Source: Ornithinibacillus scapharcae TW25 (GTDB taxonomy: Bacteria; Bacillota; Bacilli; Bacillales; Amphibacillaceae). From it: a DNA stretch of 64,000 bases. The notes beneath the pieces were generated by a model. The model saw nothing but the letters and a program-made list of their open reading frames with translations, did not search any database and was not told the DNA's origin. The translations under genes were made by a program, and so were the position numbers. Position 1 is the stretch's first letter. Each line of letters starts with the position of its first letter. The stretch is taken from positions 16,350 to 80,349 of the forward strand of contig NZ_AEWH01000008.1 in the NCBI RefSeq assembly GCF_000190475.1. Reading direction: 5' to 3'. Positions 1 to 8,793 of this stretch are shown piece by piece.

Positions 1-1956
1 CCAGAGCCTATCCTTGTTCATGATGGAGAGAAAATTCTTTTTGTAAATGAAACCTGTTTAAATATCGTAAAAGCCTCTAGGAAAGATGAAATAATTAGTA
101 AATCGTTATGGGAATTCATTCATCCTGACTACCGTGAAATAGTTAGAGAACGATTCCATACGATGAGGGAAGGTGGGAAGATTAAGCTATTAGAACATAA
201 AGTTATCGCACTGGATGGTTCTATTATTGATATTGAGTCAAGTGGCATTCAGATTCACTATGACAATAAAGATGCTTATCAATTAATGATTCGAGACATT
301 ACAGATCATAAAAAAATCGAAAGAGCTCTATCGGATAAGCAACAACGCTACCAATCATTGTTTGAGCATATTCCTGACGCTGTTTTCTCTGTGGATCAGA
401 AAGGATTTTTCCAAGAGGTGAATCCATTCGTTGGGAAAATATTAGGATACTCTCAAGAAGAATTACTAAGTATGAATGTAAATGATGTAATCGAATCTAA
501 TTCCATGAAACTAGCTATTGAGAACTTTCGTAGCGCTCAAAAAGGAATACCTCAAAATCATAATGTAGAGGTAATCGCGAAAGACGGACGCATCATTTCA
601 ACTAATATTACAAACATCCCAATCATTATTGAAGGTAAGGTAACTGGAATTTATGGAATCGGTAAAGACATGACAAACGAAATAGAAGCGAGAAACCGAA
701 TCGAGAAGCTGGCTTACACCGATCAGTTAACCGGTTTACCAAATCGTACGTGGCTATATAAATATCTTCATGAAGTATTAATGCGGATGGAAGACATGAA
801 GTGTAATCTAGTCATTATGACCGTAGACTTTGATGATTTTAAAAATGTGAATGATTCATTAGGCCATCATTATGGAGATTTATTTCTCCAAAAAGTATCG
901 TCTAGATTAAAAAGTTGTCTGCGAGAGCACGATAAAATTGCTCGACTAGGTGGGGATGAATTTATTATTATCCTTGAAGATGTACCAAACACTGAAGCAG
1001 AGGACATGGCCCAAAAAATAATAGATGAAATGAACCAGAGTATCCACATTCTTGGACATGAGATTATTGTTACATTAAGCATTGGAATTAGCATTCAAAG
1101 TGAATCTTTTACGGATGTTGAATTAGCTATCAAACAAGCTGATTTTGCTATGTACATGGCAAAAGAAAAAGGGAAAAATAATTATCAATTTTTTAGTGAA
1201 GATATGAATGAAAAAATCATGCGACGGATACAAGTACACAGTTCTTTACAACGAGCACTAGAAAATGGTGAATTAGAACTATTTTATCAACCACAAGTAG
1301 ATAGTATTACCGAAAAGATAGTCGGATTGGAAGCTTTGTTGAGGTGGCATGCGCCATTTGGCAGCGTCTCACCGGCTGAATTTATCCCTGTTGCAGAACA
1401 TTCGGGTATTATTATCCCTATTGGGGAGTGGGTTATCCAAGAAGCTTGTCGTAGAATCCGAACGTGGCAAGACCATCCCTACTTACATGTCCCTGTTTCA
1501 GTAAATGTTTCTGTTAGACAACTCCTTGATCCTAACTTCCTTACAACACTGGAAAAAATAATGAGTGAGGAGAAGATTAAGCCAGAATATCTGGAAATAG
1601 AAATTACCGAAAGTGTTATGCTAGATATTGAAGAATCTGCTAAATTAATCAAAGATATTAGAGAGTTAGGTGTTAAAGTCGCCATTGATGATTTTGGAAA
1701 AGGATATTCTTCCCTTTACCTCATTGCAAATCTAGATTTCGACACATTAAAAATCGATAAATCATTTATTAATGGCGGGATTAAAAATGACCGCAGTTTA
1801 AAAATATTAACGGCTATTATTGAGGCTACAAATAACGAGCATCGAATTATAATTGAAGGAGTAGAAACAAAGGAACAAGTAGATATTGCCAAGAAATTTA
1901 ATGCGATTACACAGGGATATTATTATAGCCGCCCCCTTCCTCCAGGTGAACTTTAA
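1..1956 (+). CDS. PAS-PAS-GGDEF-EAL cyclic-di-GMP signalling protein (5' end outside window)
   Basis: The reading frame is open from base 1, so the gene begins upstream; 651 residues are visible. It starts inside a PAS domain, followed by a second PAS (about 350-690), a GGDEF domain with an intact RLGGDEF motif (GGDEF at 949-963) and an EAL domain (EAL at 1330-1338). An RxxD inhibitory site (REHD) lies five residues before GGDEF. The EAL part keeps the expected acidic, Asn, Lys and Gln residues (EITES, DDFGKGYSS, LKIDKSF, EGVET, TQGY). By family knowledge GGDEF makes c-di-GMP and EAL degrades it. Both domains look competent, so the net activity cannot be predicted. The PAS domains would sense a ligand or redox state. 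No membrane segment is visible, but the N-terminus is missing. Confidence 0.93.
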   Translation, partial: PEPILVHDGEKILFVNETCLNIVKASRKDEIISKSLWEFIHPDYREIVRERFHTMREGGKIKLLEHKVIALDGSIIDIESSGIQIHYDNKDAYQLMIRDITDHKKIERALSDKQQRYQSLFEHIPDAVFSVDQKGFFQEVNPFVGKILGYSQEELLSMNVNDVIESNSMKLAIENFRSAQKGIPQNHNVEVIAKDGRIISTNITNIPIIIEGKVTGIYGIGKDMTNEIEARNRIEKLAYTDQLTGLPNRTWLYKYLHEVLMRMEDMKCNLVIMTVDFDDFKNVNDSLGHHYGDLFLQKVSSRLKSCLREHDKIARLGGDEFIIILEDVPNTEAEDMAQKIIDEMNQSIHILGHEIIVTLSIGISIQSESFTDVELAIKQADFAMYMAKEKGKNNYQFFSEDMNEKIMRRIQVHSSLQRALENGELELFYQPQVDSITEKIVGLEALLRWHAPFGSVSPAEFIPVAEHSGIIIPIGEWVIQEACRRIRTWQDHPYLHVPVSVNVSVRQLLDPNFLTTLEKIMSEEKIKPEYLEIEITESVMLDIEESAKLIKDIRELGVKVAIDDFGKGYSSLYLIANLDFDTLKIDKSFINGGIKNDRSLKILTAIIEATNNEHRIIIEGVETKEQVDIAKKFNAITQGYYYSRPLPPGEL

Positions 1957-1973
1957 TTAGGGGGCGCTTTTCC
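1930..1973 (+). terminator. Rho-independent terminator of the GGDEF-EAL gene
   Basis: Arms CGCCCCCT (1930-1937) and AGGGGGCG (1959-1966) form a GC-rich stem with a 21-base loop, followed by CTTTT. The left arm lies inside the last codons of the GGDEF-EAL gene. Confidence 0.7.
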
Positions 1974-1986
1974 ATATGGTTACGAA

Positions 1987-2736
1987 TTACATCTTAAATG
2001 TATTTAATATGCTCTTACTGGCAGATCGACTAACCGGAATGACAGTCCCCTTCTTATCCTTCAAAGTCAAATTACTCGTCCCATTAAACCAAGGTGTTAT
2101 TTCCAAAATATGATTTAGGTTCACTAAGTAACTGCGATGTGCACGGAAAAACATATGCCCCGCCAGTTTGTCCTCCAACTCTTGTAACGTCATTCTACTC
2201 ATAATGACTTTGTCTTCTGTATGGATTTCTAATAATCTCTTATTTGGCACTGCATAATAGATAGCATCCGGGGACAGTACTACCATTCGTTCCCCGTCAT
2301 CCACTAACAATTTAGATGCGGAAAGCTTGTTTTCTTTTGCACCTCCCTGCATCTTTGTTTTACTAGCAAAGACCTTTCGGATTCTTGCCATGGCTTTTTT
2401 AAAACGCACTTCATCGTATGGCTTTAATAAATAATCAACCGCTTCCACCTCAAAAGCCTCTAATGCATAGTCATCATAAGCCGTTGTAAACACAAATAAA
2501 GGAGGTTTATCGTCTGATTTGTCTAATATGTACTTTGCTGCCTCTATCCCCGTAAAACCTGGCATCTCTACATCTAAAAAAATTAAATCTGGCTGATGTT
2601 CACTGTACAATTCTATAAGCTGTTCCCCTGTTTCAGCATGTGGCGTTAAAACAATGTCTTTTTCATCCTTTAACAGATAAAGCAATTCCTTTCGTGCCAT
2701 CATTTCATCTTCTGCTATCATTGTACGGATGTTCAT
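1987..2736 (-). CDS. lytT: LytTR-family response regulator (LytT-like)
   Basis: 249 residues: an N-terminal receiver domain (acidic DE near residues 9-11, phospho-acceptor Asp in LIFLDVEMP, conserved TTA and LLKPYDE) and a C-terminal LytTR DNA-binding domain (about 140-245, with FFRAHRSYLVNL). It is the last gene of a four-gene minus-strand operon and overlaps the sensor gene by four bases. By family knowledge such regulators pair with LytS-type kinases and activate transporter or holin-like genes. Here the only transporter in the operon is the ActP-like symporter, so control of carboxylate uptake is inferred. The symbol denotes family, not proven orthology to B. subtilis lytT. Confidence 0.88.
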   Translation of the reverse strand: MNIRTMIAEDEMMARKELLYLLKDEKDIVLTPHAETGEQLIELYSEHQPDLIFLDVEMPGFTGIEAAKYILDKSDDKPPLFVFTTAYDDYALEAFEVEAVDYLLKPYDEVRFKKAMARIRKVFASKTKMQGGAKENKLSASKLLVDDGERMVVLSPDAIYYAVPNKRLLEIHTEDKVIMSRMTLQELEDKLAGHMFFRAHRSYLVNLNHILEITPWFNGTSNLTLKDKKGTVIPVSRSASKSILNTFKM

Positions 2737-4502
2737 CCCATCACCTGCATTTCCTTCATTTGATTTGGTATCGGAATGGAGAATCTCACTTCACTTCCAC
2801 CATGTGGAAGATTCATAATTTTTAATCTAGCCGTCTCTCCAATTAAATGAACTAATCGTTGATTGACATTATATATCCCAGTTCCACCATTCTTTACCCC
2901 TACTAATGGCTTATAACTAACTTGTGGTAATATATGCTTTGGAAAACCGCAGCCATTATCTCGGACAGTAATAACCAATTCTCCACCATATTTCTTTATC
3001 ATGATATCTACTCTTGCATCATCCGTGACATTTTTCAAACCATGTTGAACAGCATTTTCAACCAATGGCTGAATAGTAGAAGGAGGAATAAATATATTCG
3101 TTACATCTGTTGGTTTATCAAAGTTAATTTTCAGTCTACCTCTAAAGCGCTCCTGAATTATCGATGTATATGCCTCGACGTGCTCAAACTCCCGCTCAAG
3201 CTCTACAAGTGACTTGGATACAAGTCGTAGATTGAATCGCATATAACTCGCTAATTTTAATGTAAGCTTTCGAGCTGTTTGTGGGTCTTCTCGAAATAAG
3301 GACGCAATCAACTGAAGTGTATTAAATAAGAAATGTGGATTAATTTGTGCCTGAAGATTTCTAAGTTCCGCATCCCGAATATGTGCCTTCAACTTCTCGG
3401 TAGCCAATACATTCAGCTGGTTGGAGATAAACTGCCCTAACCCTTCAGCCATCATTAATTCAACAGGTGATATATGTTGTGCCTTAAGAAAGTAAAACGT
3501 AATTAAACTAGTAACTTCATCCGCTTCTGTAATGGGAATAATAACTGCAGCCTCTAATAGACATTTTTCATGTTCACACGCTAAGTCAGACTTTACATAA
3601 GTAACCTGTACTTTCCTGGTTTCAATAGCTTTTATGGCAAGAGGTGATGTGACACGATCACCAGCATGATGGTGTTTATCTCCTAACCCTTTATGTGCCA
3701 ATACTTCATACTTATTGGTGACGGAAACTGCTGCTAGCTTTAATCGATCATATAATAATGCTGCAAGTCCATTCGCAAGTTCCAGACTAGAGTCCTTTTT
3801 CAGATACGGAAGAGCCTCCTCCGCAATCGTCAACGCTTGTCTTGTTGCTATTGCCGCTTGGTTATCTTGCTCTTTCATGACAACCCCTATCATCGCCGTA
3901 AATATGGCAATAGCAATACTATTCGAAAGGACAAGTGGTAACCCTATTTGGTCCACGATATCAACCATCACAATCCCATCTGTATATAAAATCAATAGTA
4001 ATTGCATTTGCAAAATAGGTGGGAACACTCCAATGAATAATGCCTTCAGAGGGGAAATAACACGCTCATTTGAAAAGAATCTTGCCGTCAAACCCGCAAG
4101 AACACCAGTAATCGGATTGACTAATCCATTAGCAAGCCAACCTACTCCACCTAGAAACATTACGTGTACACCGGCAATAAGACCTGCCCCCAACCCAACT
4201 ACTGGACCTCCAAACAATCCTGCAATTACAATCGCGACAAGACTTAAACTCACTACCAAATGTTCTCCTTCTACAGGTAACATAACAAAGGACTCAATGA
4301 TTTCTGCATCCTGTGTAATCACTATTCCCATCATGGTACTTGCTATGCCAAATATCCCAAATACGACCGCATGTACCATGGACATTTTCAAGCTGAATTC
4401 TCGGTACAATAATGATTTAAATCCCGGTGTTCGTGTCATAACAAAAGCAGTAATTAATAATAACCCTAATCTTTCAAATAGAAATATCGTTAAATCCTTC
4501 AT
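2733..4502 (-). CDS. lytS: LytS-family sensor histidine kinase
   Basis: 589 residues, the usual LytS length. The first ~200 residues are a multi-helix membrane sensor (5TMR-LYT type), followed by a GAF-like region (about 220-350) and the His_kinase/HATPase module. The phospho-acceptor is in QINPHFLFNTLQ; the N box is PLVENAVQHGLKN and the G boxes are RDNGCGFP and GTGIYN. Four-base overlaps with the symporter gene upstream and the regulator gene downstream suggest translational coupling. LytS of other Firmicutes has been linked to pyruvate sensing. Sensing of acetate, pyruvate or a similar carboxylate is inferred from the cotranscribed symporter. Confidence 0.9.
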   Translation of the reverse strand: MKDLTIFLFERLGLLLITAFVMTRTPGFKSLLYREFSLKMSMVHAVVFGIFGIASTMMGIVITQDAEIIESFVMLPVEGEHLVVSLSLVAIVIAGLFGGPVVGLGAGLIAGVHVMFLGGVGWLANGLVNPITGVLAGLTARFFSNERVISPLKALFIGVFPPILQMQLLLILYTDGIVMVDIVDQIGLPLVLSNSIAIAIFTAMIGVVMKEQDNQAAIATRQALTIAEEALPYLKKDSSLELANGLAALLYDRLKLAAVSVTNKYEVLAHKGLGDKHHHAGDRVTSPLAIKAIETRKVQVTYVKSDLACEHEKCLLEAAVIIPITEADEVTSLITFYFLKAQHISPVELMMAEGLGQFISNQLNVLATEKLKAHIRDAELRNLQAQINPHFLFNTLQLIASLFREDPQTARKLTLKLASYMRFNLRLVSKSLVELEREFEHVEAYTSIIQERFRGRLKINFDKPTDVTNIFIPPSTIQPLVENAVQHGLKNVTDDARVDIMIKKYGGELVITVRDNGCGFPKHILPQVSYKPLVGVKNGGTGIYNVNQRLVHLIGETARLKIMNLPHGGSEVRFSIPIPNQMKEMQVMG

Positions 4503-6043
4503 GAGTTTTCACTCCTAGAAGTAATACCAGTTTGTGATCGAATATAGAAACGTCTAAATTCTGCTTCTGTTTGCGCTTGTTTAGAGGAGCATATTGTTCC
4601 AAGGTATGCACCAAGAAAACCTATTGGAATAGAAATGATTCCTGGATTATATAGGGAAATCACCGCATCCCTAGCAATCCAACCACCATCCGAGTTCATA
4701 ATATGTGGACCTAATAAGACGAGAACTAACGAGGCTAAAAGCCCACTCACCATCCCAATGATAGCTCCAACTTGAGTAAACCGCTTCCAGTAAATTGTTA
4801 AAATTAATACCGGAAAATTACTAGAAGCTGCAACAATAAATGTCATTGAAACTAGAAATGTAACATTGATTGCTTCCAGCTGTAAAGCAAACATGGTGGA
4901 GATGAAACCAATGCCCAACGCTGTCCAACGGGCAGCTTTTAATTGTTCTAATTCAGTTGATTTTCCTTTTTTAAATATATGATGAAAAATATCATGAGAA
5001 AACGCAGTAGTCGCGGAAATTACCAAGCCCGCTACCACAGCAACAATCGTCGTAAAAGCTATCGCTGATACAAATGCTAGCAGGAAATCTCCACCAACTT
5101 CCTTGGCCAATAGAGGCGCTGCCAGGTTACCGGTCGGATCTATTGCTATCAGTTTGTCAAATCCGAGCAAAGCAACCGTTCCTAAGCCTAATACTAGTGT
5201 CATTATATAGAAAGTTCCAATAATCCAAGTCGAGCTAATTAATGAACGACGCACCTCAAATGTATTTCTAACCGTAAACAATCGAATAAGTATATGCGGC
5301 AGTCCAGCAGTCCCTAGAACTAATGCTAGTTGTAGGGATAAGAATTCTAATGGATTGCCAAACTGATGCCCTGGAAGAAAAAAGCTCTCTCCTAAAGGAC
5401 TACCAGTTTTTACTTTTTCTAAAAGATAAGGTAAATTCCAATTCATATTGGAGAACACAATTAGTGCCAGTAGAAATGTTCCTGACATGAGTACAACTGT
5501 TTTCACTATTTGCACCCATGACGTAGCGACCATCCCACCAAACACAACATATATCGTCATCAATCCACCAATAACTAAGACCGAAATGGAATAATCAATA
5601 TTTAATAACAAACGAAGTAAAAATCCTGAGGCAACTAGCTGGGGAATCATATATAAAATCGAAATCATAAAAGCACCAATAGCCATAATCATGCGCATTT
5701 GACCGCTTGGGAAGCGAGAGCAAATCACATCTCCTAACGAATATTTCCCTAATCGATGAACTGGCTCCGCCACTAGAAATAACACCACAATATAGGACAC
5801 GAGAAATCCTATCGAATATAAAAAACCGTCATACCCACTAATTGCAATCATTCCTACAATCCCCAGAAACGATGCAGCACTAATAAAATCACCAGCGATA
5901 GCCATTCCATTCTGAAAACCAGTTAGACTACCAGATGCAATATAGAAACGATTTGTTGTATTACTTCTTCTTGCTGCCCAGTACGTGATGATAAGGGTAC
6001 ATACAATGATACAAACGAAGAATAAAAAATAGGTAAGATTCAC
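4499..6043 (-). CDS. ActP-like sodium:solute (monocarboxylate) symporter
   Basis: 514 residues with about 13 membrane helices, typical of the SSS family. The segments GFQNGMAIAGDFISAASFLG, SGYDGFLYS, FGGMVATSWVQI and the Na-site region near PHILIRLFTV closely follow E. coli ActP. The start is GTG, overlapping the stop codon of the DUF485 gene (GTGA), with a GGGAGGAG ribosome site. Pairing of an ActP-type symporter with a small DUF485 membrane protein is the E. coli yjcH-actP arrangement. Acetate, propionate or pyruvate are the likely substrates; sequence alone cannot decide. Confidence 0.88.
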   Translation of the reverse strand: MNLTYFLFFVCIIVCTLIITYWAARRSNTTNRFYIASGSLTGFQNGMAIAGDFISAASFLGIVGMIAISGYDGFLYSIGFLVSYIVVLFLVAEPVHRLGKYSLGDVICSRFPSGQMRMIMAIGAFMISILYMIPQLVASGFLLRLLLNIDYSISVLVIGGLMTIYVVFGGMVATSWVQIVKTVVLMSGTFLLALIVFSNMNWNLPYLLEKVKTGSPLGESFFLPGHQFGNPLEFLSLQLALVLGTAGLPHILIRLFTVRNTFEVRRSLISSTWIIGTFYIMTLVLGLGTVALLGFDKLIAIDPTGNLAAPLLAKEVGGDFLLAFVSAIAFTTIVAVVAGLVISATTAFSHDIFHHIFKKGKSTELEQLKAARWTALGIGFISTMFALQLEAINVTFLVSMTFIVAASSNFPVLILTIYWKRFTQVGAIIGMVSGLLASLVLVLLGPHIMNSDGGWIARDAVISLYNPGIISIPIGFLGAYLGTICSSKQAQTEAEFRRFYIRSQTGITSRSENS

Positions 6044-6315
6044 TTCAACTCCTCCCGCTTAATGCCATTGATCTTTTCCTCGAGTTTTTTAGCATTTACA
6101 TGGTACCCCCACCCAACTAACCATGTCATTGGTATTTGCATAAAGGCATATACCCATGCCCAAGTTAGCCCTGGAATAAAGCTTGTACGATTCATCAGAT
6201 CTGGAAGGAGAGTAAGGGAAAGAGGAAGCATAAAATAGAATAAAAAAACAAGCATTAACGTTGGAATTAACATCTTTTTCCTTTCACGAATCAAAGCTAA
6301 AACTCGTTCTTCCAT
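6040..6315 (-). CDS. DUF485 family membrane protein (symporter partner)
   Basis: 91 residues from the chosen ATG at 6315, which sits six bases after AGGAGGAG; a longer frame starting at 6369 lacks this site. Two membrane helices (about residues 15-38 and 50-72) flank a short loop, and the tail is charged. DUF485 proteins (E. coli YjcH) are almost always encoded just before an ActP-type symporter, as here. The molecular role is not established; a partner or accessory function is inferred. It is the first gene of the four-gene operon. Confidence 0.85.
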   Translation of the reverse strand: MEERVLALIRERKKMLIPTLMLVFLFYFMLPLSLTLLPDLMNRTSFIPGLTWAWVYAFMQIPMTWLVGWGYHVNAKKLEEKINGIKREELK

Positions 6316-6530
6316 TCCAACTCCTCCTAAAGAACAAAACATAAATTCAGTAAATTGTTTTAATTCCAAAATAGCGGATAATTAGGAGGTTGTAAAGATA
6401 TTTGATTGTTGTATGGATAGCTTTAAAGTCAGGCTTTTGGTACCACAAGTAATTCTTTCTATTGGACATACCATCATCCTTCCACTTCATAAAATAATAA
6501 GGCACTACTGTTTTCGATGAATAACACTTT

Positions 6531-6905
6531 CTACTTTTTGTTCCAATCTTGTATTAACTCATTAAATTGTTTGATAGAACTGTCGGTTAAAGAATAAATG
6601 GTATGTGTATCTACCGTATTCATAATCGTCCCGGACTTTTCATCCAACCAGAGGAAATAGGTTCGCTCTCCCAATTCCATTCTGTATTCAGGATCTGCCA
6701 TATCGACAATTCCGGCTACCTTCTTCGCAGTACTAATTGCCCCTTCGATCATTGATATTGTTTCACTGTCCTCTAATACCAACTTATTGAGACTGTTTTC
6801 CAAGTCGTAAATCGTTATTTTTTCAATGGTCTCCGCTTGCCCTTGACACCCCATTAGCCCTATAAATACTAGTACTAAGAAAATTAAAAAGTCCCTCTTC
6901 CCCAT
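6531..6905 (-). CDS. Small predicted lipoprotein, unknown function
   Basis: About 124 residues from the ATG at 6905, which follows GGGGGACG; an upstream in-frame ATG (6920) has no such site. The N-terminus is a signal peptide with lipobox LMGC, so the mature protein would be anchored to the outer face of the membrane. The remaining ~100 residues contain no motif I recognise; the segments TYFLWLDEKSGTIMNTVDTHTIYSL and QFNELIQDW are consistent with a small soluble domain. It stands alone between the symporter operon and the VOC genes. Confidence 0.75.
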   Translation of the reverse strand: MGKRDFLIFLVLVFIGLMGCQGQAETIEKITIYDLENSLNKLVLEDSETISMIEGAISTAKKVAGIVDMADPEYRMELGERTYFLWLDEKSGTIMNTVDTHTIYSLTDSSIKQFNELIQDWNKK

Positions 6906-6975
6906 CGTTACGTCCCCCATTCTTTTAAGCCTTTCAATTAAGACGTCGGTTTGTCTATTTTTGTTTCAAAAAGTG

Positions 6976-7006
6976 AAAAAGAGCATATCCGTATCGATAT
7001 GCTCTT
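6976..7006 (-). terminator. Terminator of the VOC genes
   Basis: A perfect 11-bp stem, AAGAGCATATC (6979-6989) with GATATGCTCTT (6996-7006) and a 6-base loop. On the minus strand it is followed by a T run, directly downstream of the VOC gene ending at 7014. Confidence 0.85.
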
Positions 7007-7013
7007 GCACGTA

Positions 7014-7388
7014 CTATTTCTTTTCCATTACGGCAAAGTAATTCTCTTCATAATCTGCAAAATTAAATACCCTTCCATTAGGCATTTCTACAATGTCTCC
7101 AACCGTAATATTCTTTACAGTTAGCTCTTGATGTAATTGTTCTAGGTCATTTGTATAAAACATGATAGAAGGTGTATCTAGGTTTAATTCAGGCTCCATT
7201 TGTGCAATTTTATCTTTATTATGAAGTACAAGACTAGTACCTCCATTAGGTGGGGCAATTTCAATCCATCTGAATTCTGGGCTTTCTTCCTCTGCTATTA
7301 CCGAGAAACCAACTGCCTCCGTCCAAAACCTCATTGCCTCATCCTGATCATGAACATACAACATAATTTGACCAATTGAACCAATCAT
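7014..7388 (-). CDS. VOC family (glyoxalase/bleomycin-resistance fold) protein
   Basis: 124 residues with the paired beta-alpha-beta-beta-beta modules of the VOC superfamily: an N-terminal VHDQDEAMRFWTEAVGF module and a C-terminal NGRVFNFADYEENYFAVME module. Members are metal-dependent isomerases, dioxygenases or drug-binding proteins, and the substrate cannot be told here. It lies 33 bases downstream of a second VOC gene, and both face a divergent TetR gene. Co-expression with the neighbour and control by that TetR protein are inferred. Confidence 0.85.
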   Translation of the reverse strand: MIGSIGQIMLYVHDQDEAMRFWTEAVGFSVIAEEESPEFRWIEIAPPNGGTSLVLHNKDKIAQMEPELNLDTPSIMFYTNDLEQLHQELTVKNITVGDIVEMPNGRVFNFADYEENYFAVMEKK

Positions 7389-7421
7389 TGCAACACCTCA
7401 GTTCTCTTATCAACTAAAATA

Positions 7422-7829
7422 TTATTGCGGAATAGCACTTTCATCCATGTAAAATAATTCACACTGATGTCCGTCAAGATCATGAAAACTAATTCCGTAC
7501 ATTGGGCCATTGTTTTTCGGCTCATAGTCCAAAATCCCACCTGCTTCTTTTACCTTACTTGCCATATCATCAACAACTTCCTTTGAATCAACTGCAAGGG
7601 CTGTTAACACTTCAGAGGCTGTTGTATTATCAGCAATTTCCTTCTTCGTAAACGTTTTAAAGTACTCCTCTACTAGTAGCATTGCATACATATTTTCCCC
7701 GATTACCATACATGTAGCATTTTCATCAGTGAAATAAGGATTAAACTCAAATCCTAGTTTCCCGAAAAACTCCATTGTCTTACCTAAATCTTTTATTGGT
7801 AGATTGACAAACATTCCCTTGAAACCCAT
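7422..7829 (-). CDS. VOC family protein (extradiol-dioxygenase-like)
   Basis: About 135 residues from the ATG at 7829; an in-frame start at 7838 lies too close to AGGAAAGGA. It has the VOC fold: N-terminal PIKDLGKTMEFFGKLGFEF and C-terminal ISFHDLDGHQCELFYMD, where the last Glu is in the usual metal-ligand position. This subgroup is often labelled glyoxalase-like or lactoylglutathione-lyase-like, but the real substrate is unknown. It is the first gene of a two-gene VOC unit divergent from the TetR regulator, with a palindromic operator between them. Confidence 0.85.
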   Translation of the reverse strand: MGFKGMFVNLPIKDLGKTMEFFGKLGFEFNPYFTDENATCMVIGENMYAMLLVEEYFKTFTKKEIADNTTASEVLTALAVDSKEVVDDMASKVKEAGGILDYEPKNNGPMYGISFHDLDGHQCELFYMDESAIPQ

Positions 7830-7967
7830 TAAAACCATTCCTTTCCTACCTTAGTTTTGTCATAACTTTTCAAAGAGTTTTTGCTCGGTCGTTTACTATG
7901 TAAAGAAATAGATGATTTACTAATTTTACTTTTGTCAAGTTATACCAATTATAGATTAATAAATAAT

Positions 7968-7996
7968 TTTACTTTTGTAAAGTTAAACTTTACAAT
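7968..7996 (+). promoter_or_regulatory. TetR-type operator overlapping the tetR promoter
   Basis: A near-perfect palindrome at 7975-7995 has arms TTGTAAAGTT and AACTTTACAA around a single A. It occupies the spacer of a sigma-A-like promoter TTTACT (7968-7973), 17 bp, TACAAT (7991-7996) that reads toward the TetR gene. A related half-site, TTGTCAAGTTA, lies at 7932-7942. The position suggests autoregulation and control of the divergent VOC genes. Confidence 0.7.
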
Positions 7997-8071
7997 TAGT
8001 ATAATAAACTTGATTTCATAACTTTTATTTCTTACCATTAGCTTAATGATACATTTAGGAAGGTGAACATC

Positions 8072-8671
8072 TTGGGGAAAATTCGTGATGCAGAGCGAAC
8101 TCGTAAAAAGATTTTGGAAGCTGCAAAAGAAGATTTTTTTGAAAAAGGCTATAATGGTGCAAGGATTGAATCGATTGCCAAGAAGGCTGGAGTGAATAAA
8201 CAATTAATATACCATTACTTTAAAGGTAAAGAGGAATTAATTAATGAAACCATTGCAGATTTTGTTTCCACTGTTCCTCCTGTGAATTTAATATTACCTG
8301 CTAATCCAGCTCAAATTGCTTCATTTCGTTACAAAGTAAATCAGAATCATTTAATGGATTTCTTAAAATTTACCGCTTGGGAAGCGATTGAAAAAATCCC
8401 CCCGAATACCAATGGAGAAGATACTAGAAAGAAAGTGCTACAATCCTATGTCGATGATATGCGTTCCAAACAGGAAATGGGACTTGTTCCCGAAAGTCTT
8501 GACCCAGCTTTGATTACGCTAATGATGTCCAGTTTAACCATATACCCACTTCTTTATGAAAATGTGACAAGGTTAATAACTGGCCTAGAACCAGATGACC
8601 CTGAATTCCAGGAAAAATGGACTGAATTTCTGGACGAAATTAGTAAACGGATTTTTAAAATGGATTCATGA
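8072..8671 (+). CDS. TetR/AcrR family transcriptional regulator
   Basis: 199 residues from a TTG at 8072, eight bases after AGGAAGG; an in-frame GTG at 8063 overlaps that ribosome site and is unlikely. The N-terminal helix-turn-helix is typical (TRKKILEAAKEDFFEKGY, then GVNKQLIYHYFKGKEELI). The C-terminal ligand domain is of ordinary length, and its ligand is unknown. A palindromic operator lies in its own promoter. It probably represses itself and the two VOC genes transcribed away from it. Confidence 0.9.
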   Translation: MGKIRDAERTRKKILEAAKEDFFEKGYNGARIESIAKKAGVNKQLIYHYFKGKEELINETIADFVSTVPPVNLILPANPAQIASFRYKVNQNHLMDFLKFTAWEAIEKIPPNTNGEDTRKKVLQSYVDDMRSKQEMGLVPESLDPALITLMMSSLTIYPLLYENVTRLITGLEPDDPEFQEKWTEFLDEISKRIFKMDS

Positions 8672-8680
8672 ATGCTTACC

Positions 8681-8717
8681 GAGGTACATAACTAGTACTT
8701 GCTATGTACCTCTTTAT
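8681..8717 (+). terminator. Terminator after the TetR gene
   Basis: A perfect 10-bp stem, GAGGTACATA (8681-8690) with TATGTACCTC (8703-8712), followed by TTTAT. Confidence 0.75.
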
Positions 8718-8793
8718 GATGGTTTGATTAGCTAAAGCTAGACTTTGCACTCCGGGGTTACCAGGGACTATACTGTCCTATCACGACACGTTG

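Noticed and set aside
1987-4502. LytST as regulator of lrgAB-type holin genes
   Set aside because: No lrgAB or cidAB genes are in the window; the only linked transporter is an ActP-like symporter.
3715-4518. Long open frame on the plus strand antisense to lytS
   Set aside because: No ribosome site, composition of a shadow frame, and the minus-strand gene is clearly conserved.
6329-7400. Single SinR-like half-sites (AAAGAAC near 6329, GTTCTCT near 7394)
   Set aside because: Isolated 7-mers are expected by chance in AT-rich DNA; no inverted partner at the 16-bp geometry seen before the EPS operon.
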